Assembly (NCBI GenBank): GCA_028023455.1
Contig: JAQFVV010006203.1
Location: forward strand, 10,762,876 to 10,826,875
Reading direction: 5' to 3'
Source: Epiperipatus broadwayi
Taxonomy: Eukaryota > Onychophora > Udeonychophora > Euonychophora > Peripatidae
Length of the DNA stretch: 64,000 bases
In this document: in pieces, positions 12,906 through 24,231 of the stretch
Layout of the letters: each line of letters opens with the position of its first letter
How positions within the stretch are numbered: position 1 is the stretch's first letter
Position numbers and translations under genes: made by a program
Notes under the pieces: model-generated
The model's input: only the letters and a program-made list of their open reading frames with translations
Database searches by the model: none
What the model was told of the DNA's origin: nothing

Positions 12906-13471
12906 TACGTTGATCTATTTCCATCATCTATGAGTATAATCAGTTTATTGTATCTTATTATCTATGAATAATCTTATGTTTATTGCTATTCCTCTTTCTG
13001 CATACATACACAAGATTTTAAGTATATTTGAAGGCTATTATTTAATATTTAATACTTAAAGCAAATGAATAAAAATGTCATCCGGCACAGATTAATGGAG
13101 TAATAAAATGAGAAACTGCAGCTTAAAATCTATGAATTGCTGCTTAGCTGAATTATTTGCAATATTCAAAATTCTTACAAACTCCCAAACAATAAATCAT
13201 TTTATTATTTTTTTTTATACAATAAGAAAAATAGGATTGCAAAAAATGCATTGTATTTAGCCTAGGTCAAATCATTCCTCTCATTTATCTCCATCCTTGT
13301 TTGATATGTATATGTTAATAATAAGGCTTTTAAAAAGATGAAATTGCTTATAATTTTTATTTATCCACAATATAATTATAAAAAACATCACATTTAATAA
13401 TTGTGTGTTTCATCTTTCACACTTTGAAATAAATAAAATTTAAACTAATTCTCATTTTTGGTGTTGCAGTC
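12906..13471. other. Non-coding stretch
   Basis: No gene or RNA recognised. Confidence 0.5.
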
Positions 13472-13508
13472 ACAGCTGATGAAGGTGTTTCTTTGAAACT
13501 GGTTCTGT
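13472..13508 (+). ncRNA. Hammerhead-like motif, degenerate helix II
   Basis: The core CTGATGA is at 13476-13482 and GAAA at 13495-13498. Helix I is ACAG/CTGT (13472-13475 with 13505-13508, 4 bp). Helix III is ACTGGT (A-T and C-G pairs), with T at the cleavage position 13504. Helix II (13483-13494) has only an A-U and G-U type closing pairs, so it is probably inactive. The alternative reading, a 37-nt microexon between TTGCAG and GTAAGT, cannot be excluded but has no coding support. Confidence 0.4.
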
Positions 13509-16225
13509 AAGTACTGTATTGTCATAATTCCATTTTATATCTTAAATAATGGGCTAATATGAGGTACCTAAATGTTGCCATTCATAGTATTAACTGAAAA
13601 ATAATGATATATTTATTTCATATGAGCAGTTAATTTTTCATTTAAAGAAAGTGAGTGATATATGTTATATTTATTAATTTAATTAGGAAGATAGTAATTA
13701 ATAATCTTCTTAGTCCTATTAACTTCCATTATCCCAGAAATTAGGAACATTTTATTTAACTGTAATGTTTCTGTTACTGTTCAGCATTTGCTTAATTATT
13801 ACACAAATTCCTGATATATTACTTGAAACTACAATAGTTGGTTAACATTTATTTGTTTCAATTATAATAGAACTTTCTAAATGAGTTTCATTTTTTATTT
13901 AGTTTATTCAGGTAACAATGGTGACAAGCTCAGTCAAATGAAAAAGACTGAGTTATCCAATAATTCATCCTTCCAAGATTCAGTGTTCTGATTTAGATAT
14001 TCTATATTGATAGAGCTATTTTTATGAATATTTATATTTATTTTTACTTTTTTCAGTAATTTGAACACCTGTTTTATATTATTCAATTATTTAAGCAAAC
14101 TGAAATACTTATTTTAGTTTTGAATAAATTAGTGCAACGTGTTCATTAAAATAATATTAAGAAAAATAAAAAAAATATATAGTATAGTTAATAAATTAAT
14201 AAGCTAGATTGATGTGTGCATATTTTTTTTTTTTTGGAGATTTTCTTTTTTAACTTGATAGGTACTTTAATTATTCTGGTTTATTTTGTAGTTTAATAAA
14301 AGAAAAGAGATCAAATCACAAAACAAACTTTAATCATTAAATTTTTAAGTCTTTTTCTATTATATGCTATTCATGTAAATATCATCACATGAAAATGAAG
14401 TGTGGAAAAAAATCACTTCTGTTTATAGATATAAAAACCAATTTTTAATAAATATCCACTATTTAGTTCTAAGTATTCTCTTGCATACATCATGCATTCT
14501 GTGTAATAGCTCACATTTTGTTGATAAGTTTTAATTACAATAAAATATATATTGCTTATTGAACTATATGTATGCAGTATTTTTCACTATGCATACATAT
14601 ATATGAGACACTTTTCTATATGTATAATATGCACATATACATTAAATTATAATATAAACAATTTTTTTTAAAAAAAGCTTATTAATAATAAATTGAGAGA
14701 GCATATTTGCATATATATATATATGTTTACTGTGAAATTGCTCATTTGCATTTAGTCAAAAAATGAAAATACTAACAAACTTAATATACTGTATTTTTTT
14801 TAATAAAATGAATAGTAAAATGTCAGACTTTTGTCATAACAGTATATGCTCTGACAATATATTTTTCTTTGAGTAACTTTTTGTTTTTCAATGGTAAATT
14901 AACAATCTCATTATCAGCAGATTATGGTCTCTCTAATTGATTTGATATTTTCAATGTAAGACAAAGAAATGTTATTAATAATCATGATTGCAGACAGTGC
15001 TCTGAGAAAGAAAGATTGGCCGTTGCCATATCTTAAAGTTTATTAATTTTAATATTTCTACTTTTTGTTTATTTACATTTTTTTGGATAACATAAATTGA
15101 TATAATTATTTCAGTTGCAGCCATGATTCTAATCGAAAATGTAAACAGAATTTCTAGAAAAAAAAAAGTCTTTTAATTGTTTAAAAGAACAGCAAAATGG
15201 TTGAGAAATTGAAAATAAACTAGTAATTTACAATTTTTTGCCTTCATTTCGCGTGAAAAAAAATCCATATTGAAATTTTATTTTTTTTACATTTGTATTA
15301 CTATATTATATAATATTATTTAGAATTTTAAAAAAATGTTTAATAACAACTTATTTAATTGTTCATAAAGATTTATTTATCATATGAGTAGCAAAATTAG
15401 CATATTGTACATTATCAAAACTACTTAAAAAAATAGAATGATATATTAAAAAAGATAAAAAAATGCATCTGATGCATTTTGGGTTTGCATATAGAAATCA
15501 GTATTTAAGGCTATTTTTTACAATATGTATTATGCAGATCTAAATAAAGATCACTTTATACTATATACAATAAGTAAGCTAGCTGTGAATTTTTTTTTTT
15601 GCCACGAGATGTCACAGTTTATAATGTGCAGTAGACATGTTTTTTGAAATGACAAAAAATTTTTGATTAATGCAGTCAAACTATTTAAATAAATATTAAA
15701 GATATGAATATTTTTAAATTTATTTGTATGCAATTTTTCATGTTTTTTAAAATCAAAAATATATGTAACAGTTTTATGCTGAGTAAAACATTTTTTCACC
15801 ACTTCTACATTTTTATGCATGTGCATTAGTGTTATGAAATGATTTAAAATCAAACAAATAGATTGTATTATTTTTAATGGAGATTTAGTAATTTTTGATC
15901 CTACTAAGTTCATTATTGTGAAATCATTTTTTTTTTTTTCAAAATAAACAATTACAACAACTAAATTATAATATGGAAGATTGCTATTTTTGCTATAAAC
16001 AAAATACTGTTAATAAAAATTTTAATTCATAAAAGAGTAAATAGAGTGTACAGTTTTTAAAGTAATGTATATATTTTAAAATTTAATATGGTATTAAAAT
16101 GTATTTTGTAGTTGTATGTCCTTAAAATATGATTTTGATTATTTATTATATTGAATGAAAAAACAAAAAATACTTAATTGTAATTATTAATTAGAGAAAA
16201 TATAACTTACTATTAAAAATTTTTC
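13509..16225. other. AT-rich non-coding stretch
   Basis: No gene or RNA seen. Long A/T runs and TA tracts; a minus-strand open frame at 15551-15913 has no recognisable motif and is treated as chance. Confidence 0.5.
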
Positions 16226-16266
16226 GGCTGAACGTTTTCGAGGAACCATGCCTCATACTCATAGCC
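16226..16266 (-). ncRNA. Hammerhead-like motif with decayed core
   Basis: On the minus strand: helix I GGCT/AGCC (16266-16263 with 16229-16226); a core reading ATGAGTA where CTGANGA is expected (the first C is A and the conserved G8 is T); helix II GAGG/CCTC closing a 7-nt loop; GAAA; then AACGTT as helix III and C at the cleavage position. The architecture matches the other hammerheads in the window, including the six-base palindrome after GAA. Two essential core bases are changed, so it should be inactive. Confidence 0.4.
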
Positions 16267-17368
16267 TTCATGAAAAGTATAATAAATATATGCAAATGTA
16301 AATATTCAAATAAGCTACTGTTACGTAGCCCATTTTTTCGAGATCTCGAAGCATGTGTCCTTTCTGTTAATGGCATGGATGTCTCTATTAATATAGAATG
16401 CCTCCTTTATTTTTCTCCTGTAATCAATTAAGTATTTTTTGTTTTTACATATAAGGAGAAATTAAAACCATATTTATATTGAATGAAATATTTTTTTTTG
16501 GTGAGGGGGGGGGGATCTTTGTTATCATTAATGATGAAAATATTTACTTTGGATATATCATTAATGAAGAAATAATTGTTTTGCAAAGACTGGATGAAAA
16601 TTAAATAAAATACTGTACTATATACATTCATTAATCATATTTTCAGTTCATAATTAAAATATTGTATATAGCACCAATTATGTACTTTGTTGTGTATTAT
16701 GAATAAACTCTACTGTACAGTTTCAGTATGAAAGTTGCTATTTTGTTTTTGGATGAGAGTGATAATAACTATCCTATGACATCATCAAGCTTACAAAATG
16801 GACACCCACAAAAAAATTATAATTTATTTTTTTACAATTGTTATAGTGCATAATCGATTGTAAATTAAAACAGTGGGTGCACATTGATGATGATTACTAT
16901 TGTGAATCTTTGCATAAAGGACATGTGCTGAGCAAGGTATAAGTGTATAAGTAAATTTATAAGTACTTCATTTATATAATGAGTTATTTATTTATATAGT
17001 GCTATGTTTTAATCTGTTATAAATACCTTCATTTATAAATAAATGTAATTTTATATTTAGAAGTTTTATTTTCAGTAAATAATATACAGTTAAAATGTTT
17101 GTGGTGTTATTTATAAAAAATGTTTTTGAATAGACTTTAGATATCTATAATAATCAAAGTATAGTACTTTTTGTAGGTCATATGAAAAATTATTGGAAAT
17201 TGAGGCTAGTATCCATATTACTTTTTTTTGTTGTTGTTATGCTTTGGTACTGTAATTATAAAATAAGATTTTCATGCCTTATCTAAAATGTTTATTGTTT
17301 GATTTAAACATTTGTATGCTTGGTAGCTTTTCAAACAGTTGACTTTGTTTAACTTCAATTTTTCAAAC
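16267..17368. other. Non-coding stretch
   Basis: No gene seen. A short GC-richer patch at 16320-16375 on the outer side of the hammerhead-like motif may belong to the same element. A run of G lies at 16506-16513. Confidence 0.45.
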
Positions 17369-17383
17369 TGATTTTGGTTTTAT

Positions 17384-17474
17384 ATATATGTCAAAGTGTT
17401 GACCGGGAAGCGAACTCGGGCTGGCTGCTTGGAAGGCAGCTATGCTAACTGCTAGGCCACCAACGCCTGACAAT
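17384..17474 (-). mobile_element. tRNA-Gly-derived retroposed insertion with 15-bp target duplication
   Basis: The 15-bp sequence TGATTTTGGTTTTAT flanks this 91-bp insertion on both sides (17369-17383 and 17475-17489). That is the mark of target-primed retroposition. The insert is almost entirely a tRNA-Gly-like sequence on the minus strand followed by a short A/T tail, so it is either a minimal SINE or a retroposed tRNA. Confidence 0.85.
17396..17466 (-). tRNA. tRNA-Gly(TCC) pseudogene
   Basis: A 71-nt cloverleaf-like sequence. The anticodon stem and loop is GCTGC-CTTCCAA-GCAGC with anticodon TCC. The A box is TGGCCTAGCAGTTAGC and the B-box region GAGTTCGCTTC. The acceptor stem has one mismatch, the T stem has one mismatch (A-C), and the invariant A58 of the T loop is C. 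The body closely follows eukaryotic tRNA-Gly(TCC). The defects and the flanking target duplication point to a retroposed pseudogene. Confidence 0.8.
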
Positions 17475-17489
17475 TGATTTTGGTTTTAT

Positions 17490-19420
17490 TCAATAAAAAT
17501 AACTTTTTGCTGAAAATTTAGCCTAATGATTCCAGGGGATAATATCATAAGCAGATCGCAGTTCTACTTGCTTCCATTGAGATATGAGCTTTTATGGTAT
17601 TGTGGGATTTGCTATTTTTATTGGAGAAGGTAATATTCTCATAAGGATAAGTAAAAAATTAAGTAGATAAAGTTTTTATTTTTATTAATTTTAGTAATAG
17701 GTATTTTAATTTTACTGTTGGCAATTAGATGTTACAAACACAGTATTCATTATTAATAATTGCCGTTTTATTTTTATGAATTAATAATTAAATTAACTGT
17801 GAGTTGTTAAATTTGATTTAAATATTGCATTCCATTATATTGCAGAGTCCATGGGCCAGACATTCCTTTTTTTTTAACTTTATAAAATGTTATTTTTAAA
17901 CCTAAAAATATTTTTATATTATTTTTTAAAAAAAATCCAAATACCATTCTTTAAATCAGGAATTCTAATTAAATTTTATATATTGCAAAAATAATACATT
18001 TTTTTATAAAAGTATATTTCATTAGTGTTACTTTGTAATGGGTGAATACCCTTCATTAATTTACTTTTAATTTAAAAATAAAACTTATGTTAAACATTTC
18101 AATAATTCCATAAAATTCATTTAAAATTTATTATAAGTCTAAGCAAGAAGTTATATTTAATTTTGTATATATATGTGTAAAATGCCAGTTTTTATTTAGT
18201 GTAATTTATTGTAGTACATAAAATTAATTATGGAATAATTTCCCTTTTCTATAGATATCTAAAACGAAAATAAAAGCACCCAAAATGCTGTTTTAATTTA
18301 GAGTACTCTTTTCACCAGCCCTCCTAAGAGAAACAGTGACAAAGTAATTACAAGATTTGCCAATTGTCAAGTGATGAAAAGTTTTAATGGTGTCCATCCT
18401 TTTTTTATTTATTTATTAAGTTTAGAATAACTAAAGTATCCATTTATTACTTATAATGATTGACTATCATTACTCTCCCATCATCATAAAGTTTATATTA
18501 TTGAAATTTATTTTTATATAACTAATTATTTTAGAAATCAATTTAATAATAGTCACTTTTAGTCTAAGTTAGCTGATCATTGGGGGGAATAAACAAAATA
18601 AATTAAAAGAGTATAATTAAAAACTATTGAGTTTTTTTTTTTTACAATGAAAGTATTTTTAGATATGGTAATTATTTTTTATAATTTATTTATATATTAA
18701 AAATATGGAGAATTTACATATATGTATGCATATGTACATGGATTTTATTTACCTTTTCTAAAAACACATGATAAAATCTCATTTTTCTTACCATCAGATA
18801 AGATTATTACCAGAAAGTAATGAAGTTGCTCAAGGTTTTTTCTCTCGTTATAATTAGAAAAAATCCTTAGTATCAGTTTTTAATGTTTTTAGTTAATGTA
18901 ACCAAACTGCTTATTTAAATCATACAATTAGATATGCATCTTTCTTCTCTGAGTACTTTAACAAATCTTTCCTATCAATTTCCATCAATTTCATATCTTG
19001 CTTTACATCTTATGAAGTGCCCACTTTACTGAAAAGAACTTGATTTTTAATAGAAGAAAGCTAAAACAAATATTTTACACTTATTATTAAATAGAGAATT
19101 ATCGGATGGACAGAAAATCTGAACATGCATAAGTTCAGTTTTAATTATATTAGGCTATTATCTCCTATTGCAAGTTATATATCTCTTACGTAATCAGTCA
19201 GTTTTTTCGAGTTTTTATTTTTTTTAAACCCAACAGAACAAGATTACAGAATAACGTGAATCATCGAATTTCTCAAATATAAAAGTATTAGTTTTAATTT
19301 GCTGAATAATTTATTTTAGCTGCTAATAGTTAGCATTATGTGAATAGCAATGCAAAATTAAAGATGTTCTTATCTTCACAATGAATAATAAATTTGAATT
19401 TTTCAGGTCTTAATAGTTCC
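17490..19420. other. AT-rich non-coding stretch
   Basis: No gene, RNA or recognisable element seen. Confidence 0.5.
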
Positions 19421-19900
19421 ATATTGAACAATCTTGTTCACAACATTCTACAATCCAAAATTTTCATACAATTGCTATCCATCAATATCAGAGCTGTATA
19501 ATTTGCCCAAATTTTTACATTTTTCTTTAGAATATTTGCATCAGCATTTACTTTAGTCCATCAATCTTGAGAAGGAACTCAAATTTGGCTTCTGTGTAAT
19601 GCAAATGAACTAAATAATCTCCTCCTTGAATTCTCGAGTTTTCTTTTGCTAGCTCTTTTCATTTCCTCTAGTTATTAAACTAGCATCCATTTATTTTGTA
19701 TATTCTAGTAAGTGAGGAACTCCCTACTATTTCTTTTTCATCATCAAAATGATCTTGGAAGGCTTTTGAATTCAGGACATCATCATTGAAGTAAATGCTA
19801 GGATCCTGCAGCCTTTTTTGAATACACTCAATGTTGATGAGTATAGTACTTTGTTTCAAGATCTTAGCAAAGTTATATAAAATTATAATTCAAAATGCTT
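19421..19900 (-). pseudogene. Unidentified coding-like segment
   Basis: On the minus strand, 19865-19683 is open for 61 codons without an ATG, reading for example ILINIECIQKRLQDPSIYF followed by NDDVLNSKAFQDHFDDEKEI. After two stops, further open stretches (ELAKENSRIQGGDYLVHLHY, then TEAKFEFLLKID) run to about 19560. Base composition is more mixed than the flanks. This looks like a decayed coding sequence, perhaps from a transposable element, but I do not recognise the family. A chance open frame is possible. Confidence 0.3.
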
Positions 19901-20384
19901 TGGATAGCTGTTTCTTGCAATATTTGTTGTTTTACTGGTCGTTTTCATTATGATAATGGAATGATATGTTTGGATGCACACCCATTTCTGTTTATTAATT
20001 ATTCTGATTCCATTTTTTTAATTTTCTAATTTATTTTTGTCTTTTTATTTTTTTTTGTTATGATGATTTAAAAAACAACAACAACGTATCAACAATTAAT
20101 TGAAAAGATTGTTAGAACACTATTATTCTTGCCAATAACATATATTTTCTTCTCTTATTTCAATTAAATAATGGATCACAACAGATTGAATGCAAAAATT
20201 AGATGAGATTGTAAAGATGTAAAACACTATTCTTTTTGTTTGTTTGTTTGTTTTAGATAATGTAATAGTTTTATTATTATTTTAAAACAATTTAATGAAT
20301 AATTTATAAAATTTCTATTTTAATTTCCAATATACAATAAATAAAAGTTTTTGGGAGGGGTCTTACTACTTTTGAGAGTGAAAT

Positions 20385-20650
20385 GAAAAAAGAGGCATAT
20401 GGCTTTATTGCTCAGGAGTTCATAAGATGTTTGAGCACCAAAACTGCGAGCACCAGAATCAATTCTGGGACCTCCCAATCCCAAGTCAGATACTTTATCA
20501 ATTGCACCAAACTATGCAGGGTAAAAAGGGCATATGGTTTTATCACTTGGGAGTTCATAAGAAGTTCGAGTGCCAGAATCGATACTGAGATCTCCTGATC
20601 CCAATTTAGATAATATGAACTGTATCAACTGCATCAAACCATGCAAGGTC
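20385..20650 (+). repeat. Dispersed repeat, tandem pair
   Basis: Two diverged copies about 134 bp apart. Both read GCATATGG(C/T)TTTAT..., then a GAGTTCATAAGA block, then a GAGCACCA/GAGTGCCA block, then a CAATCCCAA or GATCCCAA block. Related copies occur on the minus strand at 28835-28885, 42955-43010 and 59375-59545, with a probable one at 57170-57290. No coding capacity is seen; it is probably a short interspersed element of unknown origin. Confidence 0.55.
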
Positions 20651-20750
20651 GAGTGAAATAAAATCATGAAAGCAAAAATTGTTTCTTTATACAAATAATT
20701 ATCTTACATATTTATAATTAAAACAGGAATTTATATAACATCTCTCTAAA

Positions 20751-21160
20751 TCATCATTATCATTGTTAACCGTTATCAATCCACTGCAGTATGAACCTCT
20801 CTTCTTCACATCACCCTTACACACTTTCTTATTTCATCCATCCATATTACACGTGGTCTCTTTCTGGATCTTTACAATCCATTGGAATCCAGTTTAAGAT
20901 TTTAATTGTCCATCTATTATCATCTCTTCTAACAATATGTCCAGCCCAACTCCACTTCAGTATTTTAATTCTTTCACAATGTCAGTTACACCTGTTCTCT
21001 TACCCATATATTGCATTTTCGATCTCTTCTTGTTACTCCTAACATGCATTTTTTCATACTTCTTTGAGTGGTCTGAAGTCTTTATTGCTCTTCTATTAAG
21101 TGTCCAAATCTCAGATTCATCAGTTAAGAACTGGTAAAACACATTTAAAAACCTTCCTTT
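20751..21160 (-). mobile_element. RTE-type LINE, 3'-terminal fragment
   Basis: Minus-strand copy of only the last 400 bp or so of the same RTE LINE as at 10.4 and 44.2 kb, colinear with both. It starts at the ATGATG-type 3' end near 20751. The decoded C-terminal region includes pieces such as LNRRAIKTSDHSKKYEKMH and GKRTGVTDIVKELK. It is heavily 5'-truncated, as is usual for LINE retrotransposition, and carries small deletions. Confidence 0.8.
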
Positions 21161-22360
21161 ATCTCTCTAAATATTATACTGTATGTATACAAACATCAAA
21201 AATGTATCTGATATAAATTCAGACAGCATCAGTACACACAGCATTGTACAATTGCATACATATTGTACACAGAATAGTAAAATGAAACTTATATAAAAAG
21301 CAGTATGCACATGAAATATGCAAAATAATATTTTTTAGCATCATACCATTGTAGAGTATTAGAGTAATATCTCACTAATCTTATTCCATTGTGTTAATGA
21401 AAGTGTGTAGTCTGAATACTGTGATATTTGATACTGATAATAAATATTTTATATTTATGAATATTGGCTTGTGTTGTGGAAGTTATAAAAAGAATTATGT
21501 ATTATTGCTAGGTCCTAATATTCATTGAATCCACGAATACATATTTTTTTCCACATTTAATTCATTACCTGCTCCAAATGTTACCTTTTATATGTTGTTG
21601 AATGCACCATTAAAGTGAAACCGTTATTTTTGCTTCTGATATGTTTTGATTTCCATCCATTAAACAATTATAATCTTATTTTTATTTCTGTTTCTCAATA
21701 GCATAAAACAGGGGGCATTAAAGTTTTCTAACATTTACACATTAAGATACAGTTATTATTTTTTATGTCAAGTTGTTCACTTTTTTAAAAAATAAAATAA
21801 AATACATGATGTTTGTACATAGTTTTTTAATAATTATATTATGCTTTTTTCAAATATTGCCAACTTACAAGGTGAAAGACATGAACTATTTTTTATCCTT
21901 TAATATTGAAAATATTTAGTGCTGTTTTTTTTTTTTTTTAATTCTAAAGATTTTTTTTATTAAAAATATGCTAAAAAATAATATTTTTGCCATATCCCTG
22001 AAAGATAAATTTATTCTGGCAGGAACTTAAATATAATAAAATAAAGGCCCTGAAAACTTTAGGTCATTTGATTCGATGTTGTCCAATAGTGTAGCACTAT
22101 AGTTAAGTAATTAAACAAAGAATTTGGAAACATGTAATAAAATCTAGTATAGGAAATCAAGAATGATTTAATTATATCAAAAAGTGAAGAAGATTAATGT
22201 GTGCTTTGTAGAGTATGATCATTTTATCATTGATATTTTATCTAACTTTAATACAAACTACTTAAGAGGGCCTGAATATATGCTATACTCATCTTAGATG
22301 CACCATTGACAGTAAGATAATAAAAACAATTAGTATGTTTCTTAACTTGCTGGATTAAAA
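21161..22360. other. AT-rich non-coding stretch
   Basis: No gene, RNA or recognisable element seen. Confidence 0.5.
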
Positions 22361-22362
22361 CA

Positions 22363-22550
22363 GGCAAAACTCTCCATACAGTAGTGCCACTCAGTGCAAG
22401 CCAGAGTAATCAATGGATGCCAGAAGGCTTGTGCATAAAATCCCTATCTAGTGCCTACTTATCCAATATCCCCAGACTAGTTTCTGGCTTTTGGCCTTCG
22501 TCAGTGAGGAGCCTTGGATCTGAGAGCACCACACCTAGATTGTTAGATTA
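22363..22550 (-). mobile_element. Hammerhead-bearing repeat unit, single copy
   Basis: Minus-strand unit of about 190 bp, colinear with the right arm of the foldback at 26.5 kb. Shared blocks include ATCCCTATCTAGTGCCTAC, AGAGTAATCAATGGATGC and ACTCTCCATACAGTAG (as read on the + strand). It contains an intact-looking hammerhead at 22470-22509. No protein is encoded; it is probably a non-autonomous retroelement related to Penelope-like elements or retrozymes. Confidence 0.6.
22470..22509 (-). ncRNA. Type I hammerhead ribozyme
   Basis: Minus-strand order: helix I 5' strand CCTCA (22509-22505); core CTGACGA (22504-22498, matching CUGANGA with N = C); helix II GGC/GCC around a CAAAA loop, separated from the core by an A-A mismatch; GAAA (22484-22481); helix III ACTAGT with a two-pair stem; C at the cleavage position (22475); helix I 3' strand TGGGG, giving four Watson-Crick pairs and one G-U. 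All core bases needed for self-cleavage are present. Expected product: a 2',3'-cyclic phosphate after C 22475 on the minus-strand RNA. Confidence 0.75.
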
Positions 22551-23400
22551 CAGTATACCGTTGATGGATTAGACATGTGTAGGGGATGAAGATAAGATTT
22601 CCTAGAAGTTAAAAATGCCTTTGTAAATACTATGCATATATTAAAGATCAATGTACATTGTGTTTTACAAATTGATTTGTATAGTTATTACAAAGCCTGT
22701 GTAATTTTTTTTGCCTATGTTTCTCTTCTTGTTCTTTTAAGATCATATGGTTATATTCATTTAAGAATAGATACTATTAATAATGATTTATTAAAGTGTG
22801 ATCTATTGTTTATGTGAATACTTGTTACATAAAATTAAGAAACAAAATCTTCTATTTTAGCATTTATAAGTTTAGATATTTTCAAGGCCTTCTGGCATTT
22901 TGCCATACAGTATTTATATTTTTTTGAAGTTAAAGTTTTAAAGTTTTTAGTCTAACATTCACTCTGAACTAATCAATTACTGTATTTCATCTGTTCTAGA
23001 GAGCATTTGAGTGCACCTTCATATGAAGGCCATTCAGTAATATTTCTAAAAAAGAAATTAAATATATTACTATGTTCACAGATAGACTTATCTACTGTTA
23101 AAATTGTTTATATTATTTGCTAAATCTGGAATTCTATTTTTAATTTGGAGGAGTGGAGGTTAAATAAATTCTCACTCTTAATTATGGTATTAACTGCTAC
23201 AGGCACAAAAAATATTTTTGGCAAAACTTTTTTGGTATTAAAAAAAATTGGCTGCTGGGCCAATATAATTTTATACTAGTAGTTAAATTTTCTTATATAT
23301 ATATAAAACATGTTCTTTTAAAAATATATTTGTATTCAAATTGGATTTCATTTTATATCTGAACAAGTTTATTTATAGCAGATAATTTGTTTTTACAATT
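22551..23400. other. Non-coding stretch
   Basis: No gene recognised. The + strand open frame at 22632-22817 has no known motif. Confidence 0.45.
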
Positions 23401-23600
23401 AATCTTATATAACTGAAACACGAGGGTCCTTACAGAGAATTTAAAGTGCTTTCTCTGGCTAAGCATTTATCACAAAGCTTGTTGAGGAATTGGCAATCCT
23501 CATTATTTATAACTTACAATCTTAAGAGAATATGGTCATGTGATCTATGACTCTTATTTTGATTATTATATACCTGTGTCTATATATATATATATATATG

Positions 23601-23893
23601 GTATATGAGCACAGACTTTCACACGACCCACCACTCTCCACTCTATCTAATAACACTGATACACTTAAACACATGTATGTTGAAAAGGTGAAGATTGTCT
23701 ATCTTAATATATGAGCACTTATAGTGTATATGTGTGGGAGATGATAATCTGGACCAGCTGATGATTGCTGGTTTGGCATGAAATACGTATATTGGTGATT
23801 ATTTATCTTTTCAACATATATGTGTTTAAGTGTATCAGTGTTATTAGATAGAGTGGAGAGTGGTGGGTCGTGTGAAAGCCTGTGCTTATATAC
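23601..23893. repeat. 87-bp inverted repeat around a hammerhead
   Basis: Arms 23601-23687 and 23807-23893 are about 97% complementary. They enclose 119 bp. Such high identity in a region of old repeats implies recent formation or gene conversion. A transcript would form an 87-bp duplex capped by the ribozyme-containing loop. Confidence 0.85.
23753..23796 (+). ncRNA. Type I hammerhead ribozyme, copy 1
   Basis: Helix I: ACCAG (23753-23757) with TTGGT (23792-23796), four Watson-Crick pairs and one G-U. Core CTGATGA 23758-23764. Helix II: TGC/GCA around TGGTTTG, with a T-T mismatch next to the core. GAAA 23780-23783. Helix III ATACGTAT (three A/T pairs over a CG tip). A at cleavage position 23791. 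All invariant core bases are present. Helix III is so short that the monomer may be weak, and the palindromic tip would favour a dimeric fold. Confidence 0.75.
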
Positions 23894-24231
23894 CCTATAT
23901 ATTACATATACATAGGCACAGGTATATAATAAGCCTGTGTTTCAGTTATTACATTGTAGAGATGTCTGCCCATCCTTGCATATGTATTTAATGGATTATG
24001 TCCTCCTGTACACGTGGGGTTCAGATTGACCTTAGGTCAACATGGGTGTCTCAAGAATCTCGGCCTCAGGGTGGCCTTTGAGCATTCCATCATCAGATTT
24101 TCAATTGGATGGATGGTTGAAGAGTTGGAGTGTGGAGTAGATTGAAGCCTGTCCATTAAAGTATGAAGATTGTTTATCTTAATATATATCTGAGCACTTA
24201 TAGTGTATATGTGTGGGAGATGATAATCTGG

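Noticed and set aside
15551-15913. Open frame of 120 codons on the minus strand
   Set aside because: It is AT-rich, has no recognisable motif, and the flanks lack promoter or splice context; chance is possible in low-complexity sequence.
22384-22572. Open frame of 62 codons on the + strand
   Set aside because: It lies antisense over the hammerhead-bearing repeat unit; the ribozyme fold and repeat structure explain the sequence.
23580-23600. TA repeat as a regulatory site
   Set aside because: Simple (TA)n tracts occur throughout the window; nothing marks this one as functional.
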